Positions 37,545 through 45,029 of a stretch of DNA of 61,867 nt are shown here, piece by piece. This DNA comes from Lachnospiraceae bacterium (GTDB lineage: Bacteria > Bacillota > Clostridia > Lachnospirales > Lachnospiraceae). The stretch covers positions 1 through 61,867 of the forward strand of contig JAGBKB010000068.1 in the NCBI GenBank assembly GCA_017934175.1, in the 5' to 3' direction. Position 1 is the stretch's first letter; each line of letters begins with the position of its first letter. The position numbers were made by a program, and so were the translations under genes. The notes under the pieces are model-generated. The model searched no databases, was not told where the DNA came from, and saw nothing but the letters and a program-made list of their open reading frames with translations.

Positions 37545-37593
37545 AAAAATTTTTAAACTTAGAAGAGTGAAGATATTGTAAATAATTATTGTT

Positions 37594-37618
37594 AGCCGCT
37601 CTCACGGGTGGCTTTTTT
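37594..37618 (+). terminator. Terminator after the HigBA-like pair
   Basis: Stem AGCCGC with GGTGGCT-type arm and six Ts. It resembles the hairpin at 36795-36818, so the toxin-antitoxin pair is bracketed by similar terminators. Confidence 0.65.
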
Positions 37619-37652
37619 GTTAAAACTTATATTGCCTGCAAGATATAGATTA

Positions 37653-37687
37653 TTGGCAAATATAATAATATTTGTTTAAATGAAAGT
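37653..37687 (+). promoter_or_regulatory. Decayed promoter-operator of the dead hicAB copy
   Basis: TTGGCA, the same 17-bp spacer (AATATAATAATATTTGT) as the intact hicA promoter at 51987, then TTAAAT. One operator arm and the -10 carry changes. The ATG again lies seven bases after the -10. Confidence 0.75.
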
Positions 37688-37774
37688 ATGAATTCTATAA
37701 GTTCAAAAGAAATTATAAAAAGTTTAAAATATAATGGTAATAGAACGACAATCTGGAGTTAAGTTTTTGAGTTA
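37688..37774 (+). pseudogene. hicA: hicA remnant with internal deletion
   Basis: The first eleven codons (MNSISSKEIIK) are identical to the intact HicA at 52022, and the last bases (AGAACGACAATCTGGAGTTA) align with its final codons. About 114 bp in the middle, including the catalytic His region, are missing, and the frame ends early at 37762. Confidence 0.85.
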
Positions 37775-37779
37775 AAATT

Positions 37780-37971
37780 ATGAAAAAAGATATGTATATT
37801 TTCCCAGCGATTATAGGTAAAGAAAAAAATGAAAAAGAGTATAGTGTGTATTTTCCTAATTTAGATGTGGCAACATCTGGCATAGATGAGGCTGATGCAT
37901 TTGAATCTGCAAGAGAGTTGCTTGGCTTAGTTATATATGGTAAAGAACAGGATAAAGAAAAAATTCTATGA
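37780..37971 (+). pseudogene. hicB: Truncated hicB antitoxin
   Basis: The first 61 residues are nearly identical to the intact HicB at 52227 (two or three substitutions), then the frame stops (KIL) where the intact protein continues with KPSKIES. The DNA-binding C-terminal half is gone. The stop overlaps the start of the next gene, so the truncation point is also an insertion or fusion junction. Confidence 0.85.
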
Positions 37972-38732
37972 AAAAAGTAAAGATTACAATATATTTGTTG
38001 TTTTTTCTTACGATACTAATCCCAATCATTAGACTTATTTTGCTTTGGTTAGACATAGGTTTTAATAAAGGATATATAATTGAATTTACTTATGCCATCG
38101 TATATGAAATAATTCTTGATATAGTGTCTATAATAACTTTAATTATATTTTTTAAAAATAAATTCAAGATTATAGATTATATATCTTTTACTGAAAACAT
38201 ATCTAAAAATAAAATAATTTTAATATTTTTGTTTTTGATATGTCCGCTATCTTTTATAAACGCATTGTTTTTGATTGCATATGGACCAGAGACGAGATGG
38301 CAAATATTATTTCTTCTTGTGAATACATCGTGTTGTGCGGTAATGACAATGTTTTTTGCAAGACCGCTTGTGCTTAAAATTATATCCTTGGTTATATCTT
38401 TACTTCCAGCTGGTATCATGTGGCTTTATTGTTTCATTGCTTTTATTTTTATAGGCTTTACTTCAAGAACAGTTATGAATACCATAGATTCACCAAGTGG
38501 AAAATATTACATAGAGGTAATATATGCTGATGCAGGTGCGACTGGAGCCAGCACTTTAGTAGAAGTGAATGAAAAATGTAAAATAGATTTAGTTATATTA
38601 AAAATTACAAAAAAATCAAGAATTATATATAATGGCAGACTAAATGAATATAAAAACATGGAAATTTATTGGAAAGATGACAACTGTGTAGTGATAAATT
38701 CAAAGGAGTACATGTTAAATCAGTATAATTAA
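37968..38732 (+). CDS. Membrane protein with DUF5412-like C-terminal domain
   Basis: 254 residues with five to six membrane helices, then a soluble segment starting SPSGKYYIEVIYADAGATG. That pattern resembles DUF5412 proteins of Gram-positive bacteria, which are of unknown function. It overlaps the truncated hicB by 4 bp and probably depends on the upstream ribosome flow, as no clear Shine-Dalgarno site is visible. Confidence 0.6.
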   Translation: MKKVKITIYLLFFLTILIPIIRLILLWLDIGFNKGYIIEFTYAIVYEIILDIVSIITLIIFFKNKFKIIDYISFTENISKNKIILIFLFLICPLSFINALFLIAYGPETRWQILFLLVNTSCCAVMTMFFARPLVLKIISLVISLLPAGIMWLYCFIAFIFIGFTSRTVMNTIDSPSGKYYIEVIYADAGATGASTLVEVNEKCKIDLVILKITKKSRIIYNGRLNEYKNMEIYWKDDNCVVINSKEYMLNQYN

Positions 38733-38752
38733 TTAGTACGAAACCAGGGCAT

Positions 38753-38821
38753 AAGCTTGACATACCAAAAGTTGATGCAAAGAAAATCCCAGAAAAGAAA
38801 ACAATTATGATAGAAGGTTAA
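38753..38821 (+). pseudogene. hsp20: Orphan 3' end of a second hsp20 gene
   Basis: Twenty-two codons plus stop encode KLDIPKVDAKKIPEKKTIMIEG, matching the end of the intact Hsp20 at about 18 of 22 residues. It is followed by its own terminator, as the intact gene is. Nothing of the chaperone domain remains upstream. Confidence 0.88.
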
Positions 38822-38830
38822 TCCACTAAA

Positions 38831-38862
38831 AAAAGACTCGGAGACAACTCCGGGTCTTTTTT
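38831..38862 (+). terminator. Terminator behind the hsp20 remnant
   Basis: Stem AAAAGACTCGGAG/CTCCGGGTCTTTT with an ACAA loop and a T run. Confidence 0.85.
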
Positions 38863-38939
38863 GATTTGTTGATATTTCGTAGAAATAATGATAAAATGTG
38901 AAAAAGTTATAAAATTATGACAAGTGAGGAAAATAAGTA

Positions 38940-40571
38940 ATGATTAAAAGAAAAAACTATAAAAATTTTTTAGTGATGGTATTAACTTTAATTTTACTTT
39001 TTGGATGCAAAATAACACCGATGATTAGTGTTGAGCCACAGAAATCAAAGAGCAACGATATTGAAGTTCAAAAAAACAATAGTGACGATATAGAAGAACA
39101 AATATCAAAAGCAAAATTAGTGAGTACTTATGGTGATATGAGTACTATTGATGAGATGGATACAGTTACATTTGGTTCATATCCGCAGAGTAGCACATCT
39201 GCAGATAAATTAGAGCCAATTGAATGGATAGTATTGGAAAGAGATTATAAAAACAATAGAGCATTACTTTTAAGTAAATATATACTAGACAATGTGAGTT
39301 TCAATTCGGAACACAAAATATGTAAATGGAAAGATTCAGAACTTAGACAATGGATGAATCAAACATTTTATGAAAAGGCATTTAATGAAAATGAAAAAAA
39401 CATAGTAGTAGAAGACTCGCATATTAGTGATATAGTTCGTGATGATAAAGAAATCGATACTGTGACAGATAAAGTGTTTATACTATCAGAATCTGAAGCG
39501 AAAAAATATTTTAAAAGATATGATATGACTGAAGAAAACAGAAAGCTTGCAACAAGAGGCACTAACTATGCTAAAAATGTGGATAACAATGGCACAAAAT
39601 TGTGGGTTAGAGAGAACACTGGTGAAAATACTTTTGGCATTACGGAAGATGGTATATTTTATAATAGGATTGTAGAACGATATAAGGATGAGGCGTTGAA
39701 ATTTGAGTGGTGTATAGGCAATAGTTTTTACTGGCTCCGATCAAATGGACTTGATTTAACTTCCGTCGCGAGAGTAAATAGTAATGGAGCTCTTTTAATG
39801 GGTGAGTCTAATTACTCTGTGGCAAATTGCCAAGGTGGTATAAGACCTGCAGTGTGGGTTAGATACAATAAAAAAGAAAATAATAATAATCAAAAAGAAA
39901 TTAACGATTTTGAGAGCATAGAATTTGGTAAATATCAGCAATCATACAATTCAGAAAAGAATGATTGGAATGAAGATCCGATAGAATGGATTATATTGGA
40001 AAAAGATAGTGAAAACAAAAAAGCTTTAATTATTAGTAAATATATACTTGATGTTAGACCTATCACTTATAAAAGTGGGGAAAAGAATACAACTTGGGGA
40101 AATAGTAATATTCGTGCGTGGTTAAACGACGAATTTTATAATAGTGCATTCACAGCAGAAGAAAAAAATAAAATCAAAGAAGTGCAACTTGTAAACGAAG
40201 ATAATGATGATTATATGACTCTTGGTGGAAGAGATACTACAGATAAAATATTTTTATTAAGTATCAGTGAAGCAAGAAAATATTTTTCAAACGGTGATAA
40301 TTTAGGAAATAAAGATCAGCTAGTAAGAGCTGGTGCAGCAAAAGGAACTGAATACGCAAAACATAGAAGACTAGGTATAATACCAAAAAACAAACAAGAT
40401 GAATATGAAGAGTGGATGTTTGAAAATAGCGCATATAATTTAAGAAGCCCAGGCGGTTCACAAGAACGTACAGCAGCAGTAGGACCTGATGCTATTATAT
40501 CTACAAGTGGATTTGTTGGAACGGGGCTAAATCGTCGTGGTGTAAGGCCGGCGATGTGGATTGAATATTAA
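38940..40571 (+). CDS. Lipoprotein with two DUF6273 domains
   Basis: 543 residues. The lipoprotein signal ends at LLFGC. Two DUF6273 units follow. The first runs from about residue 75 to 310 (VTFGSYPQSS, WIVLERDYKNNRALLLSKYIL, ELRQWMNQTFY, GGIRPAVWVRY). The second runs from about 325 to 543 (IEFGKYQQSY, WIILEKDSENKKALIISKYIL, NIRAWLNDEFYN, RRGVRPAMWIEY). The units are typical and better preserved than in the genes at 22-26 kb. A possible promoter (TTGATA, 17 bp, TAAAAT) lies at about 38870-38897. The role at the surface is unknown. Confidence 0.85.
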   Translation: MIKRKNYKNFLVMVLTLILLFGCKITPMISVEPQKSKSNDIEVQKNNSDDIEEQISKAKLVSTYGDMSTIDEMDTVTFGSYPQSSTSADKLEPIEWIVLERDYKNNRALLLSKYILDNVSFNSEHKICKWKDSELRQWMNQTFYEKAFNENEKNIVVEDSHISDIVRDDKEIDTVTDKVFILSESEAKKYFKRYDMTEENRKLATRGTNYAKNVDNNGTKLWVRENTGENTFGITEDGIFYNRIVERYKDEALKFEWCIGNSFYWLRSNGLDLTSVARVNSNGALLMGESNYSVANCQGGIRPAVWVRYNKKENNNNQKEINDFESIEFGKYQQSYNSEKNDWNEDPIEWIILEKDSENKKALIISKYILDVRPITYKSGEKNTTWGNSNIRAWLNDEFYNSAFTAEEKNKIKEVQLVNEDNDDYMTLGGRDTTDKIFLLSISEARKYFSNGDNLGNKDQLVRAGAAKGTEYAKHRRLGIIPKNKQDEYEEWMFENSAYNLRSPGGSQERTAAVGPDAIISTSGFVGTGLNRRGVRPAMWIEY

Positions 40572-40678
40572 AAATAGATTAACCCGACATTGAAGTTGTA
40601 GATTTGCTTCTAACACTATATTTATTATGTTGGTATGATTATATTTGATTAAAGATATTATACGAGGAGAATTTAAAT

Positions 40679-41269
40679 ATGAAAAATTTTAATGAATCAA
40701 TCGAAGTTTTAAAGAAGTATAACAAGGAGCCATTTCACATTGAGCACGGAATAACTGTTGGCTCGGTGCTTGGATGGTTTGCAAAAAATGCTGGGATGAG
40801 TGATGAGGAAGTGGAGTACTGGAAGACAGTTGGACTTCTTCACGATATAGATTTTGAAATGTATCCCGAGGAACATTGTAAGAAATGTGTTGAGCTTTTG
40901 AAGAATGAAGGATATGATGATGAGTTTATAAAATCAGTTTGCAGTCACGGTTTTGGTCACTGCGTAGATGTTGAGCCAAGTAAAGAAATGGAAAAAGTTT
41001 TATTTACAGTGGACGAACTTACTGGCATCATATTTGCAGCGGCAAAGATGAGACCAAGCAAAAGTTGCACCGATATGGAACTGAGTAGCTTGAAAAAGAA
41101 ATTTAAAGATAAGAGATTTGCAGCAGGCTGCGATAGAGAAGTTATAAAACTTGGAGCAGAAAAATATATGCAAATGGATCTTGACGAAGTTTTAAATAAA
41201 ACTCTTGAAGCTATGAAGGAAAATGAGGCGGGGATAAGGGAGCTTCTTGGGGAGCATATAAACGATTGA
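40679..41269 (+). CDS. HD-superfamily hydrolase
   Basis: 196 residues. The metal ligands include His in FHIEHGITVGS, His-Asp in VGLLHDIDFEMYPEEHCKK and a later Asp in LFTVDELTGII. Proteins of this kind are annotated as HD hydrolases acting on nucleotides or phosphoesters. The substrate is unknown. GAGGAG lies 9 bp before the ATG. Confidence 0.88.
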   Translation: MKNFNESIEVLKKYNKEPFHIEHGITVGSVLGWFAKNAGMSDEEVEYWKTVGLLHDIDFEMYPEEHCKKCVELLKNEGYDDEFIKSVCSHGFGHCVDVEPSKEMEKVLFTVDELTGIIFAAAKMRPSKSCTDMELSSLKKKFKDKRFAAGCDREVIKLGAEKYMQMDLDEVLNKTLEAMKENEAGIRELLGEHIND

Positions 41270-41301
41270 TATGTAGAAATAATTATTAAAATACTAGTGA
41301 G

Positions 41302-41918
41302 ATGAGTAGGCGAGTAAAAAAAGGAATAGATGATTTAGAAACTTTGTACCCTAATTTGGCAAAAGAATGGCATCCGACATTAAATGGGGAATTACTTCCA
41401 AGAGATGTGTTACCAGGAAGCAATAGGAAAGTATATTGGAAGTGTCCGAAGTGTAACTATGAATGGAAAGCACAAATATGCAATAGGGCTAAAGGAAAAA
41501 GAGGGTGCCCGTGCTGTTCAAATAAAGTCGTAGTAAAAGGTGTTAATGATTTGGCAACGACTCATCCAGAATTAGCAAAAGAATGGGACTATAAAAAAAT
41601 ATTAATTTAAATCCAAGTCAAATTTCTTATTCATCTAGTCATAAGTATTGGTGGGTATGCCCCAAAGGGCATGATAGTTATTTAGCTTCACCATCACATA
41701 GAATAAATGGAACAGGCTGTCCTATATGTGGAAACATTAGAGCAGGAGAAAAAAACAGTAGAATGGTTGATCAATTAACATTATCTGGAAAATATATTAA
41801 AACTTTTAAGAGTCTTAGAGCTGCTTCGGAAGCTTGCGGATTATCAAATGGTGCCATATCTAATGCTATACGGAAGGGGACAACATCTGGAGGATATAGA
41901 TGGAGACATCATAATTAA
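41302..41918 (+). pseudogene. DUF4379 zinc-ribbon plus NUMOD1 protein, frameshifted
   Basis: The first frame (102 codons, 41302-41610) has one DUF4379 treble-clef unit (CPKCNYEWKA, CPCCSNK) and the start of a second (GVNDLATTHPELAKEWDY). After a run of seven As at 41593-41599, the second unit continues in another frame (INLNPSQISYSSSHKYWWVC, CPICGN) and ends with a NUMOD1-like helix-turn-helix (SGKYIKTFKSLRAASEACG, then GYRWRHHN). Adding one A restores one protein of about 205 residues. The Zn-ribbon-NUMOD layout is typical of homing-endonuclease-related proteins, but no HNH or GIY-YIG catalytic core is visible. Confidence 0.78.
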
Positions 41919-41921
41919 TGG

Positions 41922-43223
41922 TTACTTGTTATTGATACAAAACACCGCATATAGTGGTACTGACTTAATATTATTTTCAAAACCAAAGTTTTTTTCGCTA
42001 ATTCTTATGGCGTAATTTGGGTTAAATGCTTCTATATATTTATTTAAACTTTTTGAATTAGTATGTATACCAGACTTTGCTTCTATAGGGACAATGTCTT
42101 GACTTATTCGAGTTACAAAATCAACTTCTGTATAATCTCCATTTACCCAATAATATAATTCCATATGATTTTGCTTTAATTGATTATAAACATAATTTTC
42201 AGTAAGACCACCTAAATAATCGTATAGCAGTTCATTTTCATTGTAAATATCTTCAAATGATAAGTTCCCAATAGCAGTTAATAATCCCACATCATTCATG
42301 TAAACTTTAAAATCTGAGAGAGATGTGTAGGCATTGAGTGGAAGTTTTATTTGTTCAAGCTTATAAATCTTATTGGCGATGCCGGCAAGTTCTATCCATT
42401 CTATGGCTTCTTCATAATCTCTTGCTCTCGCACTAGATTTAATTAAACTATATTTAAATTTTTTATTTTGTTTTGCTAATTGTCTTGAAATGTTATTGTA
42501 GACTAGTTGGGTTTTTCCTTTTTCAGCTTCACTATTATACTTATTCATATCAGACAAGTACTGTTTTATAATTTCTTGTTGTTTAATATTTACTAGTTCT
42601 AAATTATTCTCATCAATATATATTTTTACAACTTCTGGCATACCACCTACAAATAAATATTTTTTATAATAATCTAATGCAATGTTGTGGTAGGTAGTGT
42701 CAAGAGATATATTTTCATAATATGAATTTTGTATTTTATTCAATAAATCATTTTCATTATTTGCCATTAAAAACTCTTCAAAGTCAAGTGGAAACATTTC
42801 CATCATATCAACTTTTCCGACGGGATAAGAATAATTATCTCTATGAGTTGCAAGACCGAGAAGTGAACCGAGTGCAATGATGTGGTAATCGTTATTTTGC
42901 TCACAAAAGATTTTTAATGATGTTAGTGCTTTGGGACAACTTTGTATTTCATCCAAAATTATTAAAGTTTCATTTTTTATAATTTTTTTCTTTGTTACTG
43001 TTGAAATTTTATCAATTATTATGTTAGTGTTTAATATGTCAAAGCAATTTTGTAAAATTTCATTCCCCTCAAGCAAACAATAAACTATAGATTGATATTC
43101 ATTTTTGCCAAATAAATTGACAAGATAAGTTTTGCCAACTTGTCTTGCTCCCATTAAAACTAAGGGCTTTCTTTGACTACTATTTTTCCATTCGAGTAGT
43201 TTTTGGTAAATTTTTCTTTTCAT
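41922..43223 (-). CDS. AAA ATPase with DUF4143 domain (copy 2)
   Basis: About 433 residues. Walker A is MGARQVGKT and Walker B is TLIILDEIQSC. DUF4143 follows, ending with a VDFVTRISQDIVPIEAKSG strand pattern like PD-(D/E)XK nucleases. I use the ATG at 43223 (MKRKIYQKLLEW), which aligns with copy 1 and is placed by the promoter; an upstream ATG would add 12 residues. It is convergent with the frameshifted DUF4379 gene, with 3 bp between stop codons. Confidence 0.87.
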   Translation of the reverse strand: MKRKIYQKLLEWKNSSQRKPLVLMGARQVGKTYLVNLFGKNEYQSIVYCLLEGNEILQNCFDILNTNIIIDKISTVTKKKIIKNETLIILDEIQSCPKALTSLKIFCEQNNDYHIIALGSLLGLATHRDNYSYPVGKVDMMEMFPLDFEEFLMANNENDLLNKIQNSYYENISLDTTYHNIALDYYKKYLFVGGMPEVVKIYIDENNLELVNIKQQEIIKQYLSDMNKYNSEAEKGKTQLVYNNISRQLAKQNKKFKYSLIKSSARARDYEEAIEWIELAGIANKIYKLEQIKLPLNAYTSLSDFKVYMNDVGLLTAIGNLSFEDIYNENELLYDYLGGLTENYVYNQLKQNHMELYYWVNGDYTEVDFVTRISQDIVPIEAKSGIHTNSKSLNKYIEAFNPNYAIRISEKNFGFENNIKSVPLYAVFCINNK

Positions 43224-43285
43224 ATGCAGAATTATATCAGAATTTCGTGAAAATATCAATAAAATTTCACAGAATTTCGTGAAAA
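43224..43285 (-). promoter_or_regulatory. Leaderless promoter and repeated operator of ATPase copy 2
   Basis: Read on the minus strand: TTGATA (43259-43254), 17 bp, TATAAT (43236-43231) and seven bases to the ATG. TTTTCACGAAATTCTG occurs twice, 31 bp apart, once inside the spacer (43254-43239) and once upstream (43285-43270). The upstream copy forms an inverted repeat TTTCAC-N8-GTGAAA with adjacent sequence. Confidence 0.8.
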
Positions 43286-43409
43286 ATTTATCATAATTTT
43301 CATATATTTTATCAAATTGTGTTTTAGCGGAAATTAAATCGAAAAATCGTTCTATTTTGATAGAAAATGTTGTAAAATAAGTGCTTTTATAAATTGATGT
43401 GTATAGCGG

Positions 43410-43471
43410 TTGACAAAATTAAGTTTGTACTATATAATACAATGTAATAAATATCGTGCAAATGTATTACA
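43410..43471 (+). promoter_or_regulatory. Promoter and operators of relB-yoeB
   Basis: TTGACA (43410-43415), 17 bp and TATAAT (43433-43438). Inverted repeats TTGTA/TACAA (43425-43442), across the -10, and TGTAATA/TATTACA (43443-43471), just after the start point, are likely RelB-type operators. A GAGGTG ribosome site at 43491 serves the ATG at 43501, so this unit is not leaderless. Confidence 0.8.
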
Positions 43472-43500
43472 AATGCATTTGCCATTTTAAGAGGTGAATT

Positions 43501-43752
43501 ATGTCAACAATTAGTGTAAGATTAGATTCAAAGGATAAGCATTTATTTGAAGAGTTTTGTAATGATGTAGGGATGAGCATATCTACCGCAGTTAGTATGT
43601 TTGTGAAAAATGTCATTGCCAATCAAAAACTTCCTTTCAGCGTAGAGCGAGACCCATTTTATTCAAAAGAGAATATGGAGAGGTTGGAAAGTGCAGCAGC
43701 AAATGCCAAGAGTGGCAAGAACATGCACTACCACGATTTGATTGAAGACTAG
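43501..43752 (+). CDS. relB: RelB/DinJ-family antitoxin
   Basis: 83 residues with an N-terminal ribbon-helix-helix (TISVRLDSKDKHLFEEFCND, then MSISTAVSMFVKNVI) that binds DNA, and a C-terminal tail that should wrap around the toxin. It ends 1 bp before the YoeB start codon. Confidence 0.88.
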   Translation: MSTISVRLDSKDKHLFEEFCNDVGMSISTAVSMFVKNVIANQKLPFSVERDPFYSKENMERLESAAANAKSGKNMHYHDLIED

Positions 43753-43753
43753 T

Positions 43754-44029
43754 ATGAGAAAGAACTGGGAAGACGTAGCTTGGGAAGAATATGTATATTG
43801 GCAAACGCAAGATAAAAAGACTCTCAAAAAGATAAATAACATACTAAAAGATATAGATAGAAATGGCTATAATTGCAGTGGACACTTAGAACCACTAAAA
43901 GGAAATTTATCAGGCTATTATAGTGTGCATATTGATGAAAAGAATAGAATTGTTTTTAAAATAAATAATGTAAATGGGCAAGATGAATTAGAAATTCTTC
44001 AGTGTGGGTCACATTATAAAGATAAATAA
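43754..44029 (+). CDS. yoeB: Txe/YoeB-family mRNA interferase toxin
   Basis: 91 residues. It has the family pattern WEEYVYWQTQDKKTLKKIN, then GHLEPLKGNLSGYYSVHIDEKNRIVF and a C-terminal GSHYKDK with the conserved His-Tyr. YoeB toxins cut mRNA in the ribosomal A site. I start at the ATG at 43754, just after the antitoxin stop, rather than the TTG at 43742. Confidence 0.9.
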   Translation: MRKNWEDVAWEEYVYWQTQDKKTLKKINNILKDIDRNGYNCSGHLEPLKGNLSGYYSVHIDEKNRIVFKINNVNGQDELEILQCGSHYKDK

Positions 44030-44137
44030 TTAGTTTGAATGTTATTATATTTTGAAAACATAATTGAGTGAAGTTTTAACAATAGGATTGATTATAAGTT
44101 TGGTTAAATAAGTAATAAAAAGTTTGAGGAGGCGCAA

Positions 44138-44536
44138 ATGAAAAGTACAAAGATAAGAGTAGCTAGTAAAATGATAAGTGTTATAATTTATATGATGGCG
44201 GCATTGGGTGGTTACAATCCAATGCTTCTTTTAGCTGGATATGTGTTCCTATATGAGAAAAAAGATGAAAGATTACGACTGGATGTCATGATGTCATTTG
44301 TTGTGACGATAATATATTCTTTAATAAATATATTTATAGGTTACATTCCAGTTATTGTTAATTGGTTTTTAGTTTTATTTTCAATTAAGGCTGATATTAG
44401 TACATTTGGAGGTCAAATAAAAGTATTTACTGAAATAGTTGATTTTATGAGATTGGTAGTGCTCATTAAATTAGCGGCGGATGCATATAAGGATAAAAAT
44501 AGAGAGTTGCTATATAAAATTTTTAAGATTAGGTAA
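44138..44536 (+). CDS. Small membrane protein, 132 aa
   Basis: Three to four hydrophobic segments and short charged ends. GAGGAGG lies eight bases upstream of the ATG. No family is recognised. It sits between the RelB/YoeB pair and the novel operon, so it is accessory DNA by position. Confidence 0.55.
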   Translation: MKSTKIRVASKMISVIIYMMAALGGYNPMLLLAGYVFLYEKKDERLRLDVMMSFVVTIIYSLINIFIGYIPVIVNWFLVLFSIKADISTFGGQIKVFTEIVDFMRLVVLIKLAADAYKDKNRELLYKIFKIR

Positions 44537-44648
44537 TTAACAAGACTAAATCATAGTATAATACTATATAAATTCCATGTTAATATATATACAAAATAGT
44601 AAAAATGAAAAGTGCAACAATAAACATTATTGAAAGGAGAATATTAAT

Positions 44649-44978
44649 ATGCACGAATGGCAAAAAGCATTAAATAATAATAATACCTTAGAAGGAATAA
44701 GAAAAGTAAAGATAAGCAGTGAGAAACAGATTGTAGATGGCATAAACAATCATTTTGCTTCAACAGGTAAACCAATAAAAGACTTGCATGGTGCTTCAAA
44801 GTTTTCTGCTATGCTTGCTAATATTGGAGGAGGAGCAAAGAGAATTGGTGGTAATGGAATGGAAGGAGGGATAAGCACTATTAGTAAGTATGATATTGCT
44901 AAAACACTTTTAAAAATTATAGATAATATAAATATTATATTTAGAAAACCTGTTACTCTTGCCAAATTGCTAAAATAG
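44649..44978 (+). CDS. Hypothetical protein, 109 aa
   Basis: A soluble N-terminal part and a Gly-rich stretch (NIGGGAKRIGGNGMEGGIS) are followed by an amphipathic C-terminal helix (YDIAKTLLKIIDNINIIF). GAAAGGAG lies ten bases before the ATG. It may be an accessory component of, or a remnant beside, the operon that starts about 50 bp downstream. I do not recognise it. Confidence 0.5.
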   Translation: MHEWQKALNNNNTLEGIRKVKISSEKQIVDGINNHFASTGKPIKDLHGASKFSAMLANIGGGAKRIGGNGMEGGISTISKYDIAKTLLKIIDNINIIFRKPVTLAKLLK

Positions 44979-45029
44979 AATAATTAAATTATATATTATA
45001 AAACTAAATATTATTATTTGATAAACATA

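Noticed and set aside
43410-43471. Another leaderless promoter (relB-yoeB)
   Set aside because: The -10 ends more than 60 bp before the ATG and a GAGGTG ribosome site is present.
44649-45029. The 109-residue ORF as a frameshifted front of system gene A
   Set aside because: It has its own ribosome site and ends in a membrane-like helix followed by a stop; no shared domain continues across the gap.
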